DNA of 50,821 nt from Rhodovibrionaceae bacterium (GCA_028282405.1 JANQIA010000306.1:1-50821); one strand, 5' to 3'. Positions 33,216 through 42,910 are shown, counted from the first letter of the stretch. Notes: generated from the sequence alone by a model not told the origin. Translations and numbers: made by a program.

Positions 33216-34387
33216 TCCGTTCTCGGGATCTTCCGTGGCAATGCCTCGCCGAGGAAAAGCGCTTCGTAGGCCGCCACCATGTCCTCGAGATCGTAGTTGC
33301 TTTCCGCGTGGCGGCGGTTGGCCGCGCCGAGGCTGCGGCGCAGCTCGGCGTCGTCGAGCAGGCGCTCGAGCGAGGCGGTCAAGGCAGCCTCGTCGTCGCG
33401 CGGCACCACTAGGGCGCGGTTTTCCCGCGAGAGGATGCGCGCTACATCGCCGACGTCGACGGCGGCCACGGAACAGGCCGAGGCCATGGCCTGCAGCAGA
33501 GCGTTTGGCATCTGCTCGGTATCTGAGGTCAGGCAGAAGACGTCGAGCAGGGGCATGAAAGCCGCGACATCCTCCACGTGCCCCAGAAAGCGGGTTTGCT
33601 CGGCTATTCCAAGCTCGCGGGCCAGCGCCTCCAGCTTGGGCCGTTCGACGCCGTCGCCGGCAATGACCAGGGTGCAGCGGCCGGCGTGCAGCAGGGGGGC
33701 TGCGGCCCGCAGCAGGCGGTCGAGGGCTTTCTCTTTGCGCAGCGGCGAGACGGTTCCGACAAGCGGGCGGGGCGCATCCGCGAGGTCGGCCAGCATCTCC
33801 GGCTTCGCCGCATCGGGGCGGTAGCGGGCCAGGCTCACGCCGTTGGGCAGCAGCAGGATCCGGTCGGCAGCGACCTGCCACTGCTCGGTGGCAATGCGCA
33901 CCAGGAGATGGGAGGGAACGACAAGGCGCTCGCTTCCGCCCAACGCCAGCCGCCGGAAGAGGTTGCGTCGCGGCAGCTGGCGGTCCGCTTCTTCAGGCCC
34001 GAAGCCGCTTTCGAAGTGGATGTGCCGCTGGGTGCGCAACAGGCGGCTGCTGAGCGCCCACTCGATGGCGCCCCAATTGTAGGTCAGCAGCAGGTCCGGC
34101 TGGGCTGCTTTCAGCCAGCGCGCGACCTTCGGCAGCAGGCCGGGCAGGCGGCCGCTGGGCGGGGTGGGAAAGTCGGTCTCTATCCCTTCGGCGATGCGGG
34201 ACTTGGCATCGATCTGGCCGTTGAGGGACAGGATGCTGTGGCGATAGGGCCCGTCCAGGCGGGAAATCACGTCGGCGATGCGGATGGGAACACCGCCGTA
34301 ACCGAATGTCGGGAAGACATGGACGAAGTGCCGCGGCCGTCGAGAGGCTGCCGCAGCCGCCTTAGCCGGCGCTTGAGCTAGAGCCAT
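33212..34387 (-). CDS. GT4 glycosyltransferase (EPS)
   Basis: This 391-residue GT-B enzyme has HFVHVFPTFGYGGVPIRIAD near residue 20-39, the glycine-rich acceptor loop. LVGTVSPLRKEKALDRLLRA near 213 and TSDTEQMPNALLQAMASACS near 295-314 form the donor-binding part. It resembles the PEP-CTERM-associated sugar transferase 2 group, which starts with a comparable GGxE-type loop, but that placement is less certain. The ATGA overlap couples it to the next glycosyltransferase. It lies downstream of the initiating sugar transferase, with a 32-base gap on the same strand. Confidence 0.88.
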   Translation of the reverse strand: MALAQAPAKAAAAASRRPRHFVHVFPTFGYGGVPIRIADVISRLDGPYRHSILSLNGQIDAKSRIAEGIETDFPTPPSGRLPGLLPKVARWLKAAQPDLLLTYNWGAIEWALSSRLLRTQRHIHFESGFGPEEADRQLPRRNLFRRLALGGSERLVVPSHLLVRIATEQWQVAADRILLLPNGVSLARYRPDAAKPEMLADLADAPRPLVGTVSPLRKEKALDRLLRAAAPLLHAGRCTLVIAGDGVERPKLEALARELGIAEQTRFLGHVEDVAAFMPLLDVFCLTSDTEQMPNALLQAMASACSVAAVDVGDVARILSRENRALVVPRDDEAALTASLERLLDDAELRRSLGAANRRHAESNYDLEDMVAAYEALFLGEALPRKIPRTE

Positions 34388-34419
34388 GTCCGATGGAAGC
34401 CCGTGACGTGCACCGGCGA

Positions 34420-35799
34420 CTACCTTGCCCCTTGGAAGAAGACGACCACCCGCAGTGTCTGGATGATGATCAGCAGGTCGAGAATGATGTTCACGTTGCG
34501 AATGTAATAGAGATCGTACTCGAGCTTTCGGCGCGCGTCTTCCGCAGATGCCCCGTAGGAGAAGTTGAGCTGTGCCCAGCCGGTGATGCCCGGCTTCACC
34601 CGGTGGCGGTCGTTGTAGAAGGGGATCGAGCTCGCCAGCTGTTCGACGAAAAACGGCCGCTCCGGCCGCGGGCCGACGAAGCTCATGTCGCCGTAGAGCA
34701 CGTTTAGGATCTGAGGCAGCTCGTCGATGCGGGTCTTGCGCATGAAGTTGCCGAGGAAGGTCACGCGCGGATCGTTCTGGCCCGCCCAGCGGGGAACGCC
34801 GTCTCGCTCGGCATCGGCCCGCATGGAGCGAAACTTGATCAGCATGTAAGGCCGCCCGTTCAGGCCGACCCGCTCCTGCCGATAGAAGACGGCGCCGCCG
34901 CCCTCGATGGCAATGGCCAAGGCTGCGGCGATGAAGATCGGTGACAAGAGGATCAAGCCGAGCAGGCTGACGATGATATCGAAGCCGCGCTTGATGCCGC
35001 GCTGCATGCTGCTGAGGCCGAAGCCGCTGGAGTAGAGGAACCAGCTCGGCCGCACGGCCTGAAGGTCGACACGGCCGGTGACGCGCTCCGAGAAGGTCTG
35101 ATAGTCGGAAATGCGAATGCCGCGGAAGCGCGCTTCGATCAGCTCGTCGAGCGGCAGGTTGCCGCGACGGTCCTGGACGGCGACGACGATCTCGTCGATT
35201 TCGGTGTTGCGCAGGAAGTCCTTCACCTCGCCCGGCGAGGAGAGGACCGGGCTGGCATGGACCTTCACGTCCTCCTCACCGCACTTCAAGTAGCCGACGA
35301 TGCCGAAACGGCGGATGACGCTGCCATGTTCCAGCTCATGCAGGCGTCGGGCCGCGTCGCCGACTCCCAGCACCAGAATCCGGTGCTTGAGCCAGCCGCC
35401 CTCCGCGTGATGCAGGAAGATGTTGCGTATGGTCAGGATAATGGGGGCCGAGACGACGGTGGCGCCGGCAAAGGCATAGGCGGACACGGTCGGGGTCAGC
35501 AGCACGTAGCCGAGCACCAGGAAGGCAAGGCAGGAAACGAAGTACGCGGCGGCGGCGCGCACCAGGACTTCGGCGAAGCCGGAGGCGAACTCCCAATTGT
35601 AGAAGCCGAAGGCAAACAGCGAGGTGACGAAGATCAGCGCCGCAGAGCAGGAGCGGTAGATGATCGTCGTCTCGTCGCCGCCGAAGGTCAAAGCTCCGTT
35701 GCGCACCAGCATCTCCGCCATGCAGATGATGGTGATGAGGATCACCGCCTCCAAAGCGGCAAGAAAAACAAAGGGGAGCTTGTGGGAAGTCCGAAGCAT
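34420..35799 (-). CDS. Undecaprenyl-phosphate sugar phosphotransferase, XrtA-associated (TIGR03013/EpsB type)
   Basis: This 459-residue protein should start EPS synthesis by placing the first sugar-1-phosphate on undecaprenyl phosphate. Several N-terminal membrane segments (VFLAALEAVILITIICMAEM near 10-29) precede a Rossmann-like nucleotide-binding domain with ILVLGVGDAARRL near 139. The catalytic bacterial sugar transferase domain starts near 262 (KRGFDIIVSLLGLILLSPIF) and contains YRQERVGLNGRPYMLIKFRS, TRIDELPQILNVLYGDMSFV, GPRPERP and KPGITGWAQLNF. ATG 35799 is chosen; residues before it in the open frame are not family-like. It heads the coupled glycosyltransferase set on the minus strand. 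Confidence 0.95.
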   Translation of the reverse strand: MLRTSHKLPFVFLAALEAVILITIICMAEMLVRNGALTFGGDETTIIYRSCSAALIFVTSLFAFGFYNWEFASGFAEVLVRAAAAYFVSCLAFLVLGYVLLTPTVSAYAFAGATVVSAPIILTIRNIFLHHAEGGWLKHRILVLGVGDAARRLHELEHGSVIRRFGIVGYLKCGEEDVKVHASPVLSSPGEVKDFLRNTEIDEIVVAVQDRRGNLPLDELIEARFRGIRISDYQTFSERVTGRVDLQAVRPSWFLYSSGFGLSSMQRGIKRGFDIIVSLLGLILLSPIFIAAALAIAIEGGGAVFYRQERVGLNGRPYMLIKFRSMRADAERDGVPRWAGQNDPRVTFLGNFMRKTRIDELPQILNVLYGDMSFVGPRPERPFFVEQLASSIPFYNDRHRVKPGITGWAQLNFSYGASAEDARRKLEYDLYYIRNVNIILDLLIIIQTLRVVVFFQGAR

Positions 35800-35938
35800 G
35801 ACGTGTCGTTGCCGTCGCCGTAAGCCTGTTCCTGGTTCGGCGCTACCGTTCGCCGATAGCACACTCCACCGGCATAGCCGGCAAAGCCTTCGATTACCTC
35901 TAAAATCTCTGCAATTTATGCGAAAAAGGGCTTAACGA

Positions 35939-37849
35939 CTAAGCGGCCTGCGCTGCCTGTTGCTGATGACGCTTCAAGAAACCGTCGAACATCAGGAGCG
36001 CCCAAATCGTCGGGCCATGCTCTCGGATACCGCTTTGATGCTGATCGACCAAGCGGGAAATCTCCGCCATGTCGAAATAGCCCGTATCCGCCAGCGCGCC
36101 CTCGCTGATGATGCGCTTCACCCGGTCCCGCAACTCGTTGCGGAACCAATGGGAAAGCGGCACGGCAAAGCCCTGTTTCGGCCGATAGAGAATGTCGTCC
36201 GGCACCATGGGCTCCAGCGCCTTCTTGAAGATGTACTTGCCCTCGCGCCCGCGCAGCTTCCAGCTTGGCGGCAAGCCGTTGGCCCACTCGACGAACTTGT
36301 GGTCGAGCAGAGGTACGCGTACCTCCAGCGAGTGCGCCATGCTGGCCCGGTCCACCTTGGTCAGGATATCGCCGGGCAGATAGGTCTTCATGTCGACGTA
36401 CTGCGCCTTGCTGAGGTGATGGTCGGTTGGGGCTTCGTCCATCAGCGACTGGATCAAGCCTTCCGCCTGGTAGCCCTGCAGCTCACGACGCAGGTGCTGG
36501 GAGTAGAGGCGCATGCGCGGTGCGGACGGCAGGATGGAAAGGCTGTAGAAATAGCCGTCTGCGCTGCTGCGGCCGAGGGCCTGCAGGGTCGCCTTGGCCC
36601 TGAGCGGCTTCGGTGCCCAATCGAGCTTGGGATAGAGCGCACCCAGGGTGTTGAACAGGGGGCCCCGAAGGCTCTGGGACATGCGTTGCCGCACCAGCTC
36701 TTCGTAGTGATACCAGCGGTAGCGGCGGTAGCCGGCGAAGACCTCGTCGCCGCCGTCGCCGGAGAGAGCGACGGTGACGTTCTCGCGGGCAATCTGGCAG
36801 ACGCGATAGGTCGGCATGGCCGAGCTGTCGGCATAGGGCTCGTCGTAGACGTCGATCAGGCGATCGATCAGATCGAAGTCGTCCGGTGCCACCTGCCGGG
36901 TATGGTGGCGCGTCCCGTACTGCTTCGCGACCTGCTCGGCGAAGCGCGATTCGTCGTAGTCGGACCGGCCGAAGGAGATGGAGCAGGTATCGACCGGATC
37001 GTCGAGGCTGTCGGCCATGGCCGCGACCACGCCGCTCGAGTCGACGCCGCCTGACAGGAAGGCGCCCAAAGGCACGTCCGCGATCATGCGGATTGAGACG
37101 GCCTCCTGCATCCGCGCCCGCAGTTCTTCGCAGACCTCGGCCTCCGAGCCGGGGACCCGCTCTTCGAAGCTCGGCTGCCAGTAGCTCTGCGGCTTGGGGA
37201 AGGGCTCGCCGCGGCGGACCTTGAGGAAGTAGCCGGGTTCGAGCTTGCGGACCTGCTTGAAGATGCAGCGCGGGTCAGGAATGTAGCCGAAGGCGAAGTA
37301 GTCCTCGATCGCCTGCGGATCGATATCTCGGGAAAGCTGCGGGTGCACCATGAGCGACTTGAGCTCGGAGCCGAAAATCAGCGTGTCGTTCGGCAAAAGC
37401 GCATAGTGAAGCGGCTTGATGCCCAGCCTGTCGCGGGCGAGGAACAGGGTCTCTTGATTGCTGTCCCAAAGCGCGAAGGCGAACATGCCGCGAAAGCGCG
37501 ACAGACAGTCGACGCCCCATTCTTCCCAGGCGTGAACCACGACCTCGGTGTCGCAGCGGGTTCTGAACTGGTGGCCGAGGGCCTCCAGCTCGCGCGACAG
37601 CTCTTGGAAGTTATAGATCTCGCCGTTGTAGACGACGACGACGCTATGGTCCTCATTGAACAGCGGTTGTTGGCCGGATGACAGGTCGATGATGGACAGG
37701 CGCCGATGCCCGAGGCCCACGCCGGGCGCGCGATAGAGGCCGCCGGCATCCGGGCCTCTATGGTGCTGGCTTTCGTTCATGCGGCCGAGCAGGGATTCGT
37801 CGATCTCGCTCCGTCCACGTAGGTCAAACAGTCCGGTCAGGCCACACAT
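35939..37849 (-). CDS. XrtA-associated asparagine synthase-type amidotransferase
   Basis: This 636-residue protein begins MCGLTGLFDL with the catalytic N-terminal Cys2. It has the intact glutamine-binding motifs HHRGPDAGG (near 30) and VVYNGEIYNFQEL (near 73), so the glutaminase should work. The synthetase half has GAFLSGGVDSSGVVA near 260 and SGDGGDEVFAGYRRYRW near 358. It matches the amidotransferase that lies beside exosortase A. The reaction is glutamine-dependent amidation of a carboxylate, possibly a uronic acid or amino acid on the EPS; the real substrate is not known. It starts 3 bases after the xrtA stop, so the two are cotranscribed. Confidence 0.95.
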   Translation of the reverse strand: MCGLTGLFDLRGRSEIDESLLGRMNESQHHRGPDAGGLYRAPGVGLGHRRLSIIDLSSGQQPLFNEDHSVVVVYNGEIYNFQELSRELEALGHQFRTRCDTEVVVHAWEEWGVDCLSRFRGMFAFALWDSNQETLFLARDRLGIKPLHYALLPNDTLIFGSELKSLMVHPQLSRDIDPQAIEDYFAFGYIPDPRCIFKQVRKLEPGYFLKVRRGEPFPKPQSYWQPSFEERVPGSEAEVCEELRARMQEAVSIRMIADVPLGAFLSGGVDSSGVVAAMADSLDDPVDTCSISFGRSDYDESRFAEQVAKQYGTRHHTRQVAPDDFDLIDRLIDVYDEPYADSSAMPTYRVCQIARENVTVALSGDGGDEVFAGYRRYRWYHYEELVRQRMSQSLRGPLFNTLGALYPKLDWAPKPLRAKATLQALGRSSADGYFYSLSILPSAPRMRLYSQHLRRELQGYQAEGLIQSLMDEAPTDHHLSKAQYVDMKTYLPGDILTKVDRASMAHSLEVRVPLLDHKFVEWANGLPPSWKLRGREGKYIFKKALEPMVPDDILYRPKQGFAVPLSHWFRNELRDRVKRIISEGALADTGYFDMAEISRLVDQHQSGIREHGPTIWALLMFDGFLKRHQQQAAQAA

Positions 37850-37852
37850 GGC

Positions 37853-39508
37853 TCAATTCCCCTTGTCGGCAAGGCGCTGGGTCGTTCGCTCGCGGTCGGC
37901 GAAATCGGCCAGGGTTTCGTCGAGAGCATCTCCCATTCGCAGCTCCGACAAGAAGGTTGATAGGCGTTCGTTGGCCTCGGCCTCCGTTCCGTCGCCGATC
38001 GGCGTGGAAACGGCGATGACCGAGGCTGGAGAATAGCCGGTCAGCAGCTTGGCCTTGATCTTCAACAGCTTGGCGAAGCGCGGATCGGCGGTTTGATCGC
38101 CGTCGACCCGGTAGAAGTACCAGATCAAGCGCTCATGCTGGCCGCGCTTGATCTTCAGGGAGACGAGCGCCTGCTCTTGCGCCTCGAACAGGGCGCTGCC
38201 TCTGGCGACACCGACGATGTCCCATGCCCGCCCGCCGATCATATGATTCTTGTAGTTGATGAGCTCGGCTTCCGGACGCTCCCAGGCGTAGCTGGCGACG
38301 TAGAGGTCGACGGGTCCGTCCGCGCTCTCGAAGCGGGTCAGCAGCGAGGCGTCGGCGTAAGGATAGATTCCGCTCCAATCGCTGGCGTCGGCGCTGGCTT
38401 GCTGCCAGGTGCCGCCGACCTCGGGCAGCGGTATCTCCAGCGTCGCGACGGGCGCTGCCGGAGGGCCGGAGACGGCATTAGACACCGGCACCATCACCGC
38501 CAGCAGGAGCCCTGCGGCCAAGGGTGCGGCGCGTCGAGCCAGGCTTCTGCGGGGAGGCGCCGGCGTGGGCTGCGTTTCGGGAAGGGCTTCCGGCGGCTCG
38601 CGGAAGTGAAAAGCGATTGCGATCAGCAGCAGGGTGACCAGGCCAAAGAAGACCCAGCCATAGAGGATATGATCGACACCGACCGCGATCTCGAAATCGC
38701 TGACGTAGGCGACCGTCAGGATGAGGTAGGCGCGAATGACGTTCGCGATGATCGGGATGACCAGCGACAGCACCAGGATCAGCGCTTTGCGCCAGCGGCT
38801 CACGAAGAGCAGGTCCTGCACCAGCAAGCCGAGGGCGAAGGTCGCGATCAGATAGCGAACGCCCGAGCAGGCCTCGGCAACGAGAAAGCTGCCGCCCGGA
38901 ATGTCGATGTAGAGCCCATCGATGTAGACGGGTATCCCGGAGGCGCGGGCCAGCATCACCGTATATTCGGCGGTCAGGTCCTGCAGCGGCAAGATGGCGA
39001 ACTCGCCGAAGGGAACCATGAGAAAGAGGTAGAGGGCCGGAAAGAGCATCGCCTTGTAGCAGCGCCAGCCGAGGGCGGCGAGGAGCACGCCCTGCAACAT
39101 CACGACAAAGGCGAAGTGGGCGACCAGTTGAACGCCGGCCGCGTCGCCCAACCACCAGGCCGCCGTGCCGAGACCGATCACCGCCAAGCCGAGCCAGCTC
39201 CCTTCCGGGGTCTTGTCCTGCTGTCTCGGGTAGCGCAGCCAGGCCAGGTAGCAGGCGATGGGCAGAATCAGGAAGCCGTGATTGAAGGTCTCTGAACGGG
39301 ACCAGACCTCAACCATCGAGGCGGCGGTGTTCCAGTAGGCCAACGTGACGATGGCGGCGCCAAGCGCGATTTGCCAAGCGACCAGCCGCCAAGCCCCGGC
39401 GGTGCCGGGCTTCTCTGATGACGATGGCGTTTCGCCGGTCGCGATGCGCTCCACAGGTTCCGGCTGCTGAGCTTGCGCGGCGGGGCCGTGTTCCGACTGC
39501 GTGACCAC
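37853..39508 (-). CDS. xrtA: Exosortase A fused to EpsI (XrtA-EpsI)
   Basis: This 551-residue protein has an N-terminal exosortase domain (about 45-310, roughly eight membrane helices) and a C-terminal EpsI domain (about 340-520) beginning VGGTWQQASADASDW. The catalytic triad is C214 in VAEACSGVRYL, R259 in ANVIRAYLIL and H280 in VGVDHILYGW. Exosortases cleave PEP-CTERM proteins in the inner membrane and hand them to the EPS export system; EpsI is found fused to XrtA or as a separate gene. The start is GTG 39508. No PEP-CTERM protein is encoded in this window, so its targets lie elsewhere. Confidence 0.96.
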   Translation of the reverse strand: MVTQSEHGPAAQAQQPEPVERIATGETPSSSEKPGTAGAWRLVAWQIALGAAIVTLAYWNTAASMVEVWSRSETFNHGFLILPIACYLAWLRYPRQQDKTPEGSWLGLAVIGLGTAAWWLGDAAGVQLVAHFAFVVMLQGVLLAALGWRCYKAMLFPALYLFLMVPFGEFAILPLQDLTAEYTVMLARASGIPVYIDGLYIDIPGGSFLVAEACSGVRYLIATFALGLLVQDLLFVSRWRKALILVLSLVIPIIANVIRAYLILTVAYVSDFEIAVGVDHILYGWVFFGLVTLLLIAIAFHFREPPEALPETQPTPAPPRRSLARRAAPLAAGLLLAVMVPVSNAVSGPPAAPVATLEIPLPEVGGTWQQASADASDWSGIYPYADASLLTRFESADGPVDLYVASYAWERPEAELINYKNHMIGGRAWDIVGVARGSALFEAQEQALVSLKIKRGQHERLIWYFYRVDGDQTADPRFAKLLKIKAKLLTGYSPASVIAVSTPIGDGTEAEANERLSTFLSELRMGDALDETLADFADRERTTQRLADKGN

Positions 39509-39618
39509 CCCAACTCTCCCGCTTTCGCCGTGCCCGAGCCAGCGTGTTGGCTCAAACGCTTGGCGAAGCTATCCCCTTAGCAAAAAGCGTTAAACGAATT
39601 CTTGGCAATTCGACAAGG

Positions 39619-40707
39619 TTAGCCGAGATTTTTGGCAAGAAATGGACCGATACGGTTCGCCACGGCGAGCGGGAGCTTCTGCCAGGTCTTGATCGCCCGC
39701 TGGTACTTGGGGTTCAGCGGGTTGACGTCGGGGATCTCGGCATCGCCGTAGAGCCGATATTCGTAGTAGAGCGGCGCCGGCTCGAAGCCCCAATTCTTCT
39801 TGAAAGCGTGGGCGCCGGTTCCGACCTTGCTGCGGCCGAAGTCGAAGAGCCGATAGCCGCGCTCGCAGGCGCGGCGCATGACTTCCCAATACATGAAGTC
39901 GTTGGCCGCCAAGCGGCGCGCGTCTTGGCCGCCGCCGCCGTAGTAGGGCAGCACCTCATCGCGGAAATAGAACGAGAGCACGGCGTTGACGGGCCGGCCC
40001 GTATTGTCAGAGATGATCAGCGCCTCGCAGTCCGAGCCGAAAACTTCCATGAGCGTTTCCGGATAGCGCTTTGAAAAGACGGGTGTTCCGAGGTTCCGAA
40101 CGCTTTCTGAATAAAGGGCGTAGAAGCGGTCGACATCGGCATCGATCTCACTCGTGAGGCCGTTTGAGATGCCCTTGCGCACCATGGCGCGCTGCTTGCG
40201 CGGGATGCGCTTCATGTTCACATCGAGGTCGGGGTCGATGTCCTGCCGGAAGGTCACGTAGAGGCCGTCCTTGCAGGGCCGCTGGCTGTCCGAGCGGCTG
40301 CGCAAGCGGTACTCGACATGATCGACACCCAGGGTTTCGCCACGGCACTCTGCCTCCGCCTCCAGCAACAGCCGCACATCGGGCCGCGTCGTCGCGACGC
40401 CGCCGTAGACGCAGAAGGCGCTGGACACCAGCGACTTGCCGAACAGCCGGCTGTCGATGTGAACCAGAGGCAGGATTCCGAGTATGCTGCCGTCGCAATG
40501 GGCGAAGAGGAAGGGGCAGGCGTGACCGAAGCTCTTCTCGATCACCGTTTTCCAGCCGGCCCGATGGAAGAAGGTCGCCTCGGGGCAATCGTCGACAAAA
40601 GTGTCCCACGCGTCCTGCCAGGCCGGCGTCAGCTCGCCGACCTCAAGCTGTTCGACGCTTGGGGTTTCAAACGGCTCGACGCTTTGAACGGGCTGTTGGA
40701 GGCTCAC
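39619..40707 (-). CDS. FemAB-family XrtA-associated protein (TIGR03019 type)
   Basis: This protein of about 362 residues has the FemAB-like double GNAT fold. FFHRAGWKTVIEKSFGHACP lies near residue 45, RIPRKQRAMVRKGISNGLTS near 165, LSFYFRDEVLPYYGGGGQDA near 247 and YRLFDFGRSKVGTGAHAFKK near 285, then WGFEPAPLYYEY. It matches the FemAB-like protein of exosortase A loci, thought to transfer an aminoacyl group to EPS or its lipid precursor. GTG 40707 overlaps the deacetylase stop as GTGA and is preferred over TTG 40734, which would overlap by 31 bases. It is coupled to the deacetylase and lies upstream of xrtA. Confidence 0.92.
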   Translation of the reverse strand: MSLQQPVQSVEPFETPSVEQLEVGELTPAWQDAWDTFVDDCPEATFFHRAGWKTVIEKSFGHACPFLFAHCDGSILGILPLVHIDSRLFGKSLVSSAFCVYGGVATTRPDVRLLLEAEAECRGETLGVDHVEYRLRSRSDSQRPCKDGLYVTFRQDIDPDLDVNMKRIPRKQRAMVRKGISNGLTSEIDADVDRFYALYSESVRNLGTPVFSKRYPETLMEVFGSDCEALIISDNTGRPVNAVLSFYFRDEVLPYYGGGGQDARRLAANDFMYWEVMRRACERGYRLFDFGRSKVGTGAHAFKKNWGFEPAPLYYEYRLYGDAEIPDVNPLNPKYQRAIKTWQKLPLAVANRIGPFLAKNLG

Positions 40708-41636
40708 AGGAAGGCCCTTGCCATGCTGGTCCAAGAGAAATCCCGCAAAAGGCTCTCCAAGCGGTTAAAGGTCCGCCCGAGGTTGGTGTAGTGCCTGATC
40801 CGCGATTTCAGGGCTGCGCCGGCGATACGAGGCTGCTCCGGGTCGATCTCCCAGGGATGGAGATAGAAGATGCAGGGCTCGCCGGACTCGCGGCCGATCT
40901 TGCCGTAGCCCCAACGGAAGTAGGCATAGGGCAGCAGGCGGAAGAAGCCGCCGCCGCCGCAGGGCAGATTGCGTCCGAACAGTCTGAGGGTGGTCACGGG
41001 CACTTCCAGGAAGTCGTCGTCCGGGAAGGGCTTGTAGGCGAACCTCTGTCCGTCCGGGTCGCCGTAGAGATCGTGCGCGATTGGTACGGTGCTGGAGCTG
41101 TAGAGATGGCCCTCTTCCCGCAGGATTGGCAGAGCCCAAGGCGTGCTATGGCCGATGGAGAAGCTGGCTGCCCGATAGCCAAGAACGCGTACGCCGGACA
41201 TGTCCTCTAGGATCGCCTTGGTCTTGCGTACGTCCTCGCGAAAGGCTTCGGCACTCTGGGTGTTCACCCTGACGTGGGAGTAGCCATGGCTGGCCAGCTC
41301 ATGGCCTTCGCCGACGATGCGCCGAATCATCTCGGGGTGGCGCTCTGCGACCCATCCGAGGGTGAAGAAGGTCGCCGTTGTCTCATGCCGCGCCAAGAGA
41401 TCGAGCAGGCGGGAGACGTTGTCCTCCACGCGTGACCCCAGTCCCTCCCAGTCTGACCGCGGGACGGCCGCTTCGAACGCGGAAACCTGGAAGTGCTCCT
41501 CGACATCGATCGTGAAGGCATTCAAGGGCTTTGACGTCGCTTTTTCGGCGCCGCGCATGCCGTCCTGCGAGGACACGCCATCTGCCTTCCCGGGAAGGCC
41601 GTCTCTGTCTTCGCTTCTGGCAAGGGCTTGCGTCAT
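40704..41636 (-). CDS. XrtA-associated polysaccharide deacetylase (TIGR03006/DUF3473 type)
   Basis: This 310-residue carbohydrate esterase family 4 enzyme has AFTIDVEEHFQVSAF near residue 38 with the catalytic aspartate, ATFFTLGWVAERHPEMIRRI near 85, the metal-binding HELASHGYSHVRVNTQ near 109, and GYRAASFSIG near 148. The C-terminal DUF3473 part contains IFYLHPWEIDPEQPR near 260. It removes N-acetyl groups from amino sugars, creating free amines on the EPS, which might then be acylated by the neighbouring FemAB protein. ATG 41636 is chosen over a 41711 start that lies inside the ATPase gene. There is no signal peptide. Confidence 0.93.
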   Translation of the reverse strand: MTQALARSEDRDGLPGKADGVSSQDGMRGAEKATSKPLNAFTIDVEEHFQVSAFEAAVPRSDWEGLGSRVEDNVSRLLDLLARHETTATFFTLGWVAERHPEMIRRIVGEGHELASHGYSHVRVNTQSAEAFREDVRKTKAILEDMSGVRVLGYRAASFSIGHSTPWALPILREEGHLYSSSTVPIAHDLYGDPDGQRFAYKPFPDDDFLEVPVTTLRLFGRNLPCGGGGFFRLLPYAYFRWGYGKIGRESGEPCIFYLHPWEIDPEQPRIAGAALKSRIRHYTNLGRTFNRLESLLRDFSWTSMARAFL

Positions 41637-41667
41637 GGTCTCGGCGTCAGTCGTCGTTCGGTATCGG

Positions 41668-42753
41668 TTAGTTCGCCTTGCGGCGCGTGCCGATGCGGTC
41701 ACGGAACTCATCGACCCGCAGCTTGTAGGACTTGAGTTCTCGTTGAATCGCCTTGGCGCTGTGCCGCACGTCGAGCCATTCGTCCCGCGACAGGTTCATT
41801 CCACTGGCGGCTTGCGCGTTCTGCGCAGGCGGCTGGGGAGCAGCTGCCGGTTCCTCGTTGGCTACGTTCGGCACGGGCTTCAGTGCACGCACCGTTGCCG
41901 TCTGCGGCGGCGCCGCGGCGGTATCGGGCAGCGGCTCGATCAGGCCCTCTTCGCGCATTTCCTCAACCACTTCAGCGACATCGCTCGCCGTCAGAACGCC
42001 GCGGTCTTCGAGATAGCCGAACAGCAACAGACGGTCGCAGAGCCGATTGAGACGCCGCGGCAGGCCGCCCGTGGCTTCGAAGATGGCTTCAAAGGAATCC
42101 GGGGCGAAGATGCGGCGCCCGTCCCAACCCGCGAGCTTCAAGCGGTGCTCGACGTAGCCGCGGGTATCGTCGGTCGAAAGACGGCTGATATGGAACGAGG
42201 CGATGACGCGCTGGCGTAGCTGTTCCAAATCAGGCTCGGCGAGCCGTTGCCGGAACTCCGGCTGACCCACCAGCAGCATCTGCAGCAGTGGCTTTCCGTT
42301 CGACTGGAAGTTCGAGAGCATGCGCAGCTCTTCGAGCGCGTCATGGGACAGTCCCTGCACCTCGTCGACGACAACCAGCGCGACTTTGCGCTGATGGTGC
42401 AGGCGCACCAGCTCGTCCTCAAGCGCGCAAAGCAGCTCGGCTTTGCTGCCGCCTCCGACCGACAAGCCGAACTGCGCGGCGATCAGCCTCAAGAGGTTCT
42501 CCGAGCCGACCTGGGTGGTGTTGATCTTCACGGCGACGATGCGGTCATCGGCGAGGCGGGAGAGCGTGTACTCGAAAAGGGTCGTCTTGCCGGCGCCGAC
42601 CTCTCCCGTGATCACGACGAAGCCTTCGTTCTTGCTCAAGCCGTAGGCAACGGTGGAAAGGGCGCGCCGGTGCGGGCGGCCGTCGAAGAAGAAGCTCGCG
42701 TCCGGCGTGATCTGGAAGGGCAGCCGCTTCAGATGGTAGTAATCAAGATACAT
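41668..42753 (-). CDS. XrtA-associated secretion ATPase (TIGR03015 type)
   Basis: This AAA-type ATPase of 361 residues starts MYLDYYHLKRLPFQITPDAS, the typical beginning of this family and of ExeA/GspA. It has Walker A GEVGAGKTTLF near 47 and Walker B VALVVVDEVQGLSHDALEEL near 119. LPRRLNRLCDRLLLFGYLED near 228-247 lies in the lid domain, and a proline/alanine-rich tail follows from about 280. ATG 42753 is chosen since residues before it are not conserved. It probably energises or assembles the EPS/PEP-CTERM export machinery at the inner membrane. It heads the minus-strand block of ATPase, deacetylase, FemAB, xrtA, amidotransferase and sugar transferases. Confidence 0.95.
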   Translation of the reverse strand: MYLDYYHLKRLPFQITPDASFFFDGRPHRRALSTVAYGLSKNEGFVVITGEVGAGKTTLFEYTLSRLADDRIVAVKINTTQVGSENLLRLIAAQFGLSVGGGSKAELLCALEDELVRLHHQRKVALVVVDEVQGLSHDALEELRMLSNFQSNGKPLLQMLLVGQPEFRQRLAEPDLEQLRQRVIASFHISRLSTDDTRGYVEHRLKLAGWDGRRIFAPDSFEAIFEATGGLPRRLNRLCDRLLLFGYLEDRGVLTASDVAEVVEEMREEGLIEPLPDTAAAPPQTATVRALKPVPNVANEEPAAAPQPPAQNAQAASGMNLSRDEWLDVRHSAKAIQRELKSYKLRVDEFRDRIGTRRKAN

Positions 42754-42910
42754 TCGAAATCCCCCAATGCCCCGTAGCATAGGGTGGCAGCGAGGAAAAC
42801 GGTAGGCCCCGCCGGGCCGGAGGTGCGTTGCGCACGCCTGTCTCCGAGTCCGGTCGCGCCTGCACCGCGGATAATCGACACTGCCCCCTAAGAAAGCGTG
42901 TAGCGCCAGC

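Noticed and set aside
32034-33881. Longer glycosyltransferase starting at 33881
   Set aside because: The first 222 codons are the neighbouring glycosyltransferase gene in another frame; the true start is ATG 33215.
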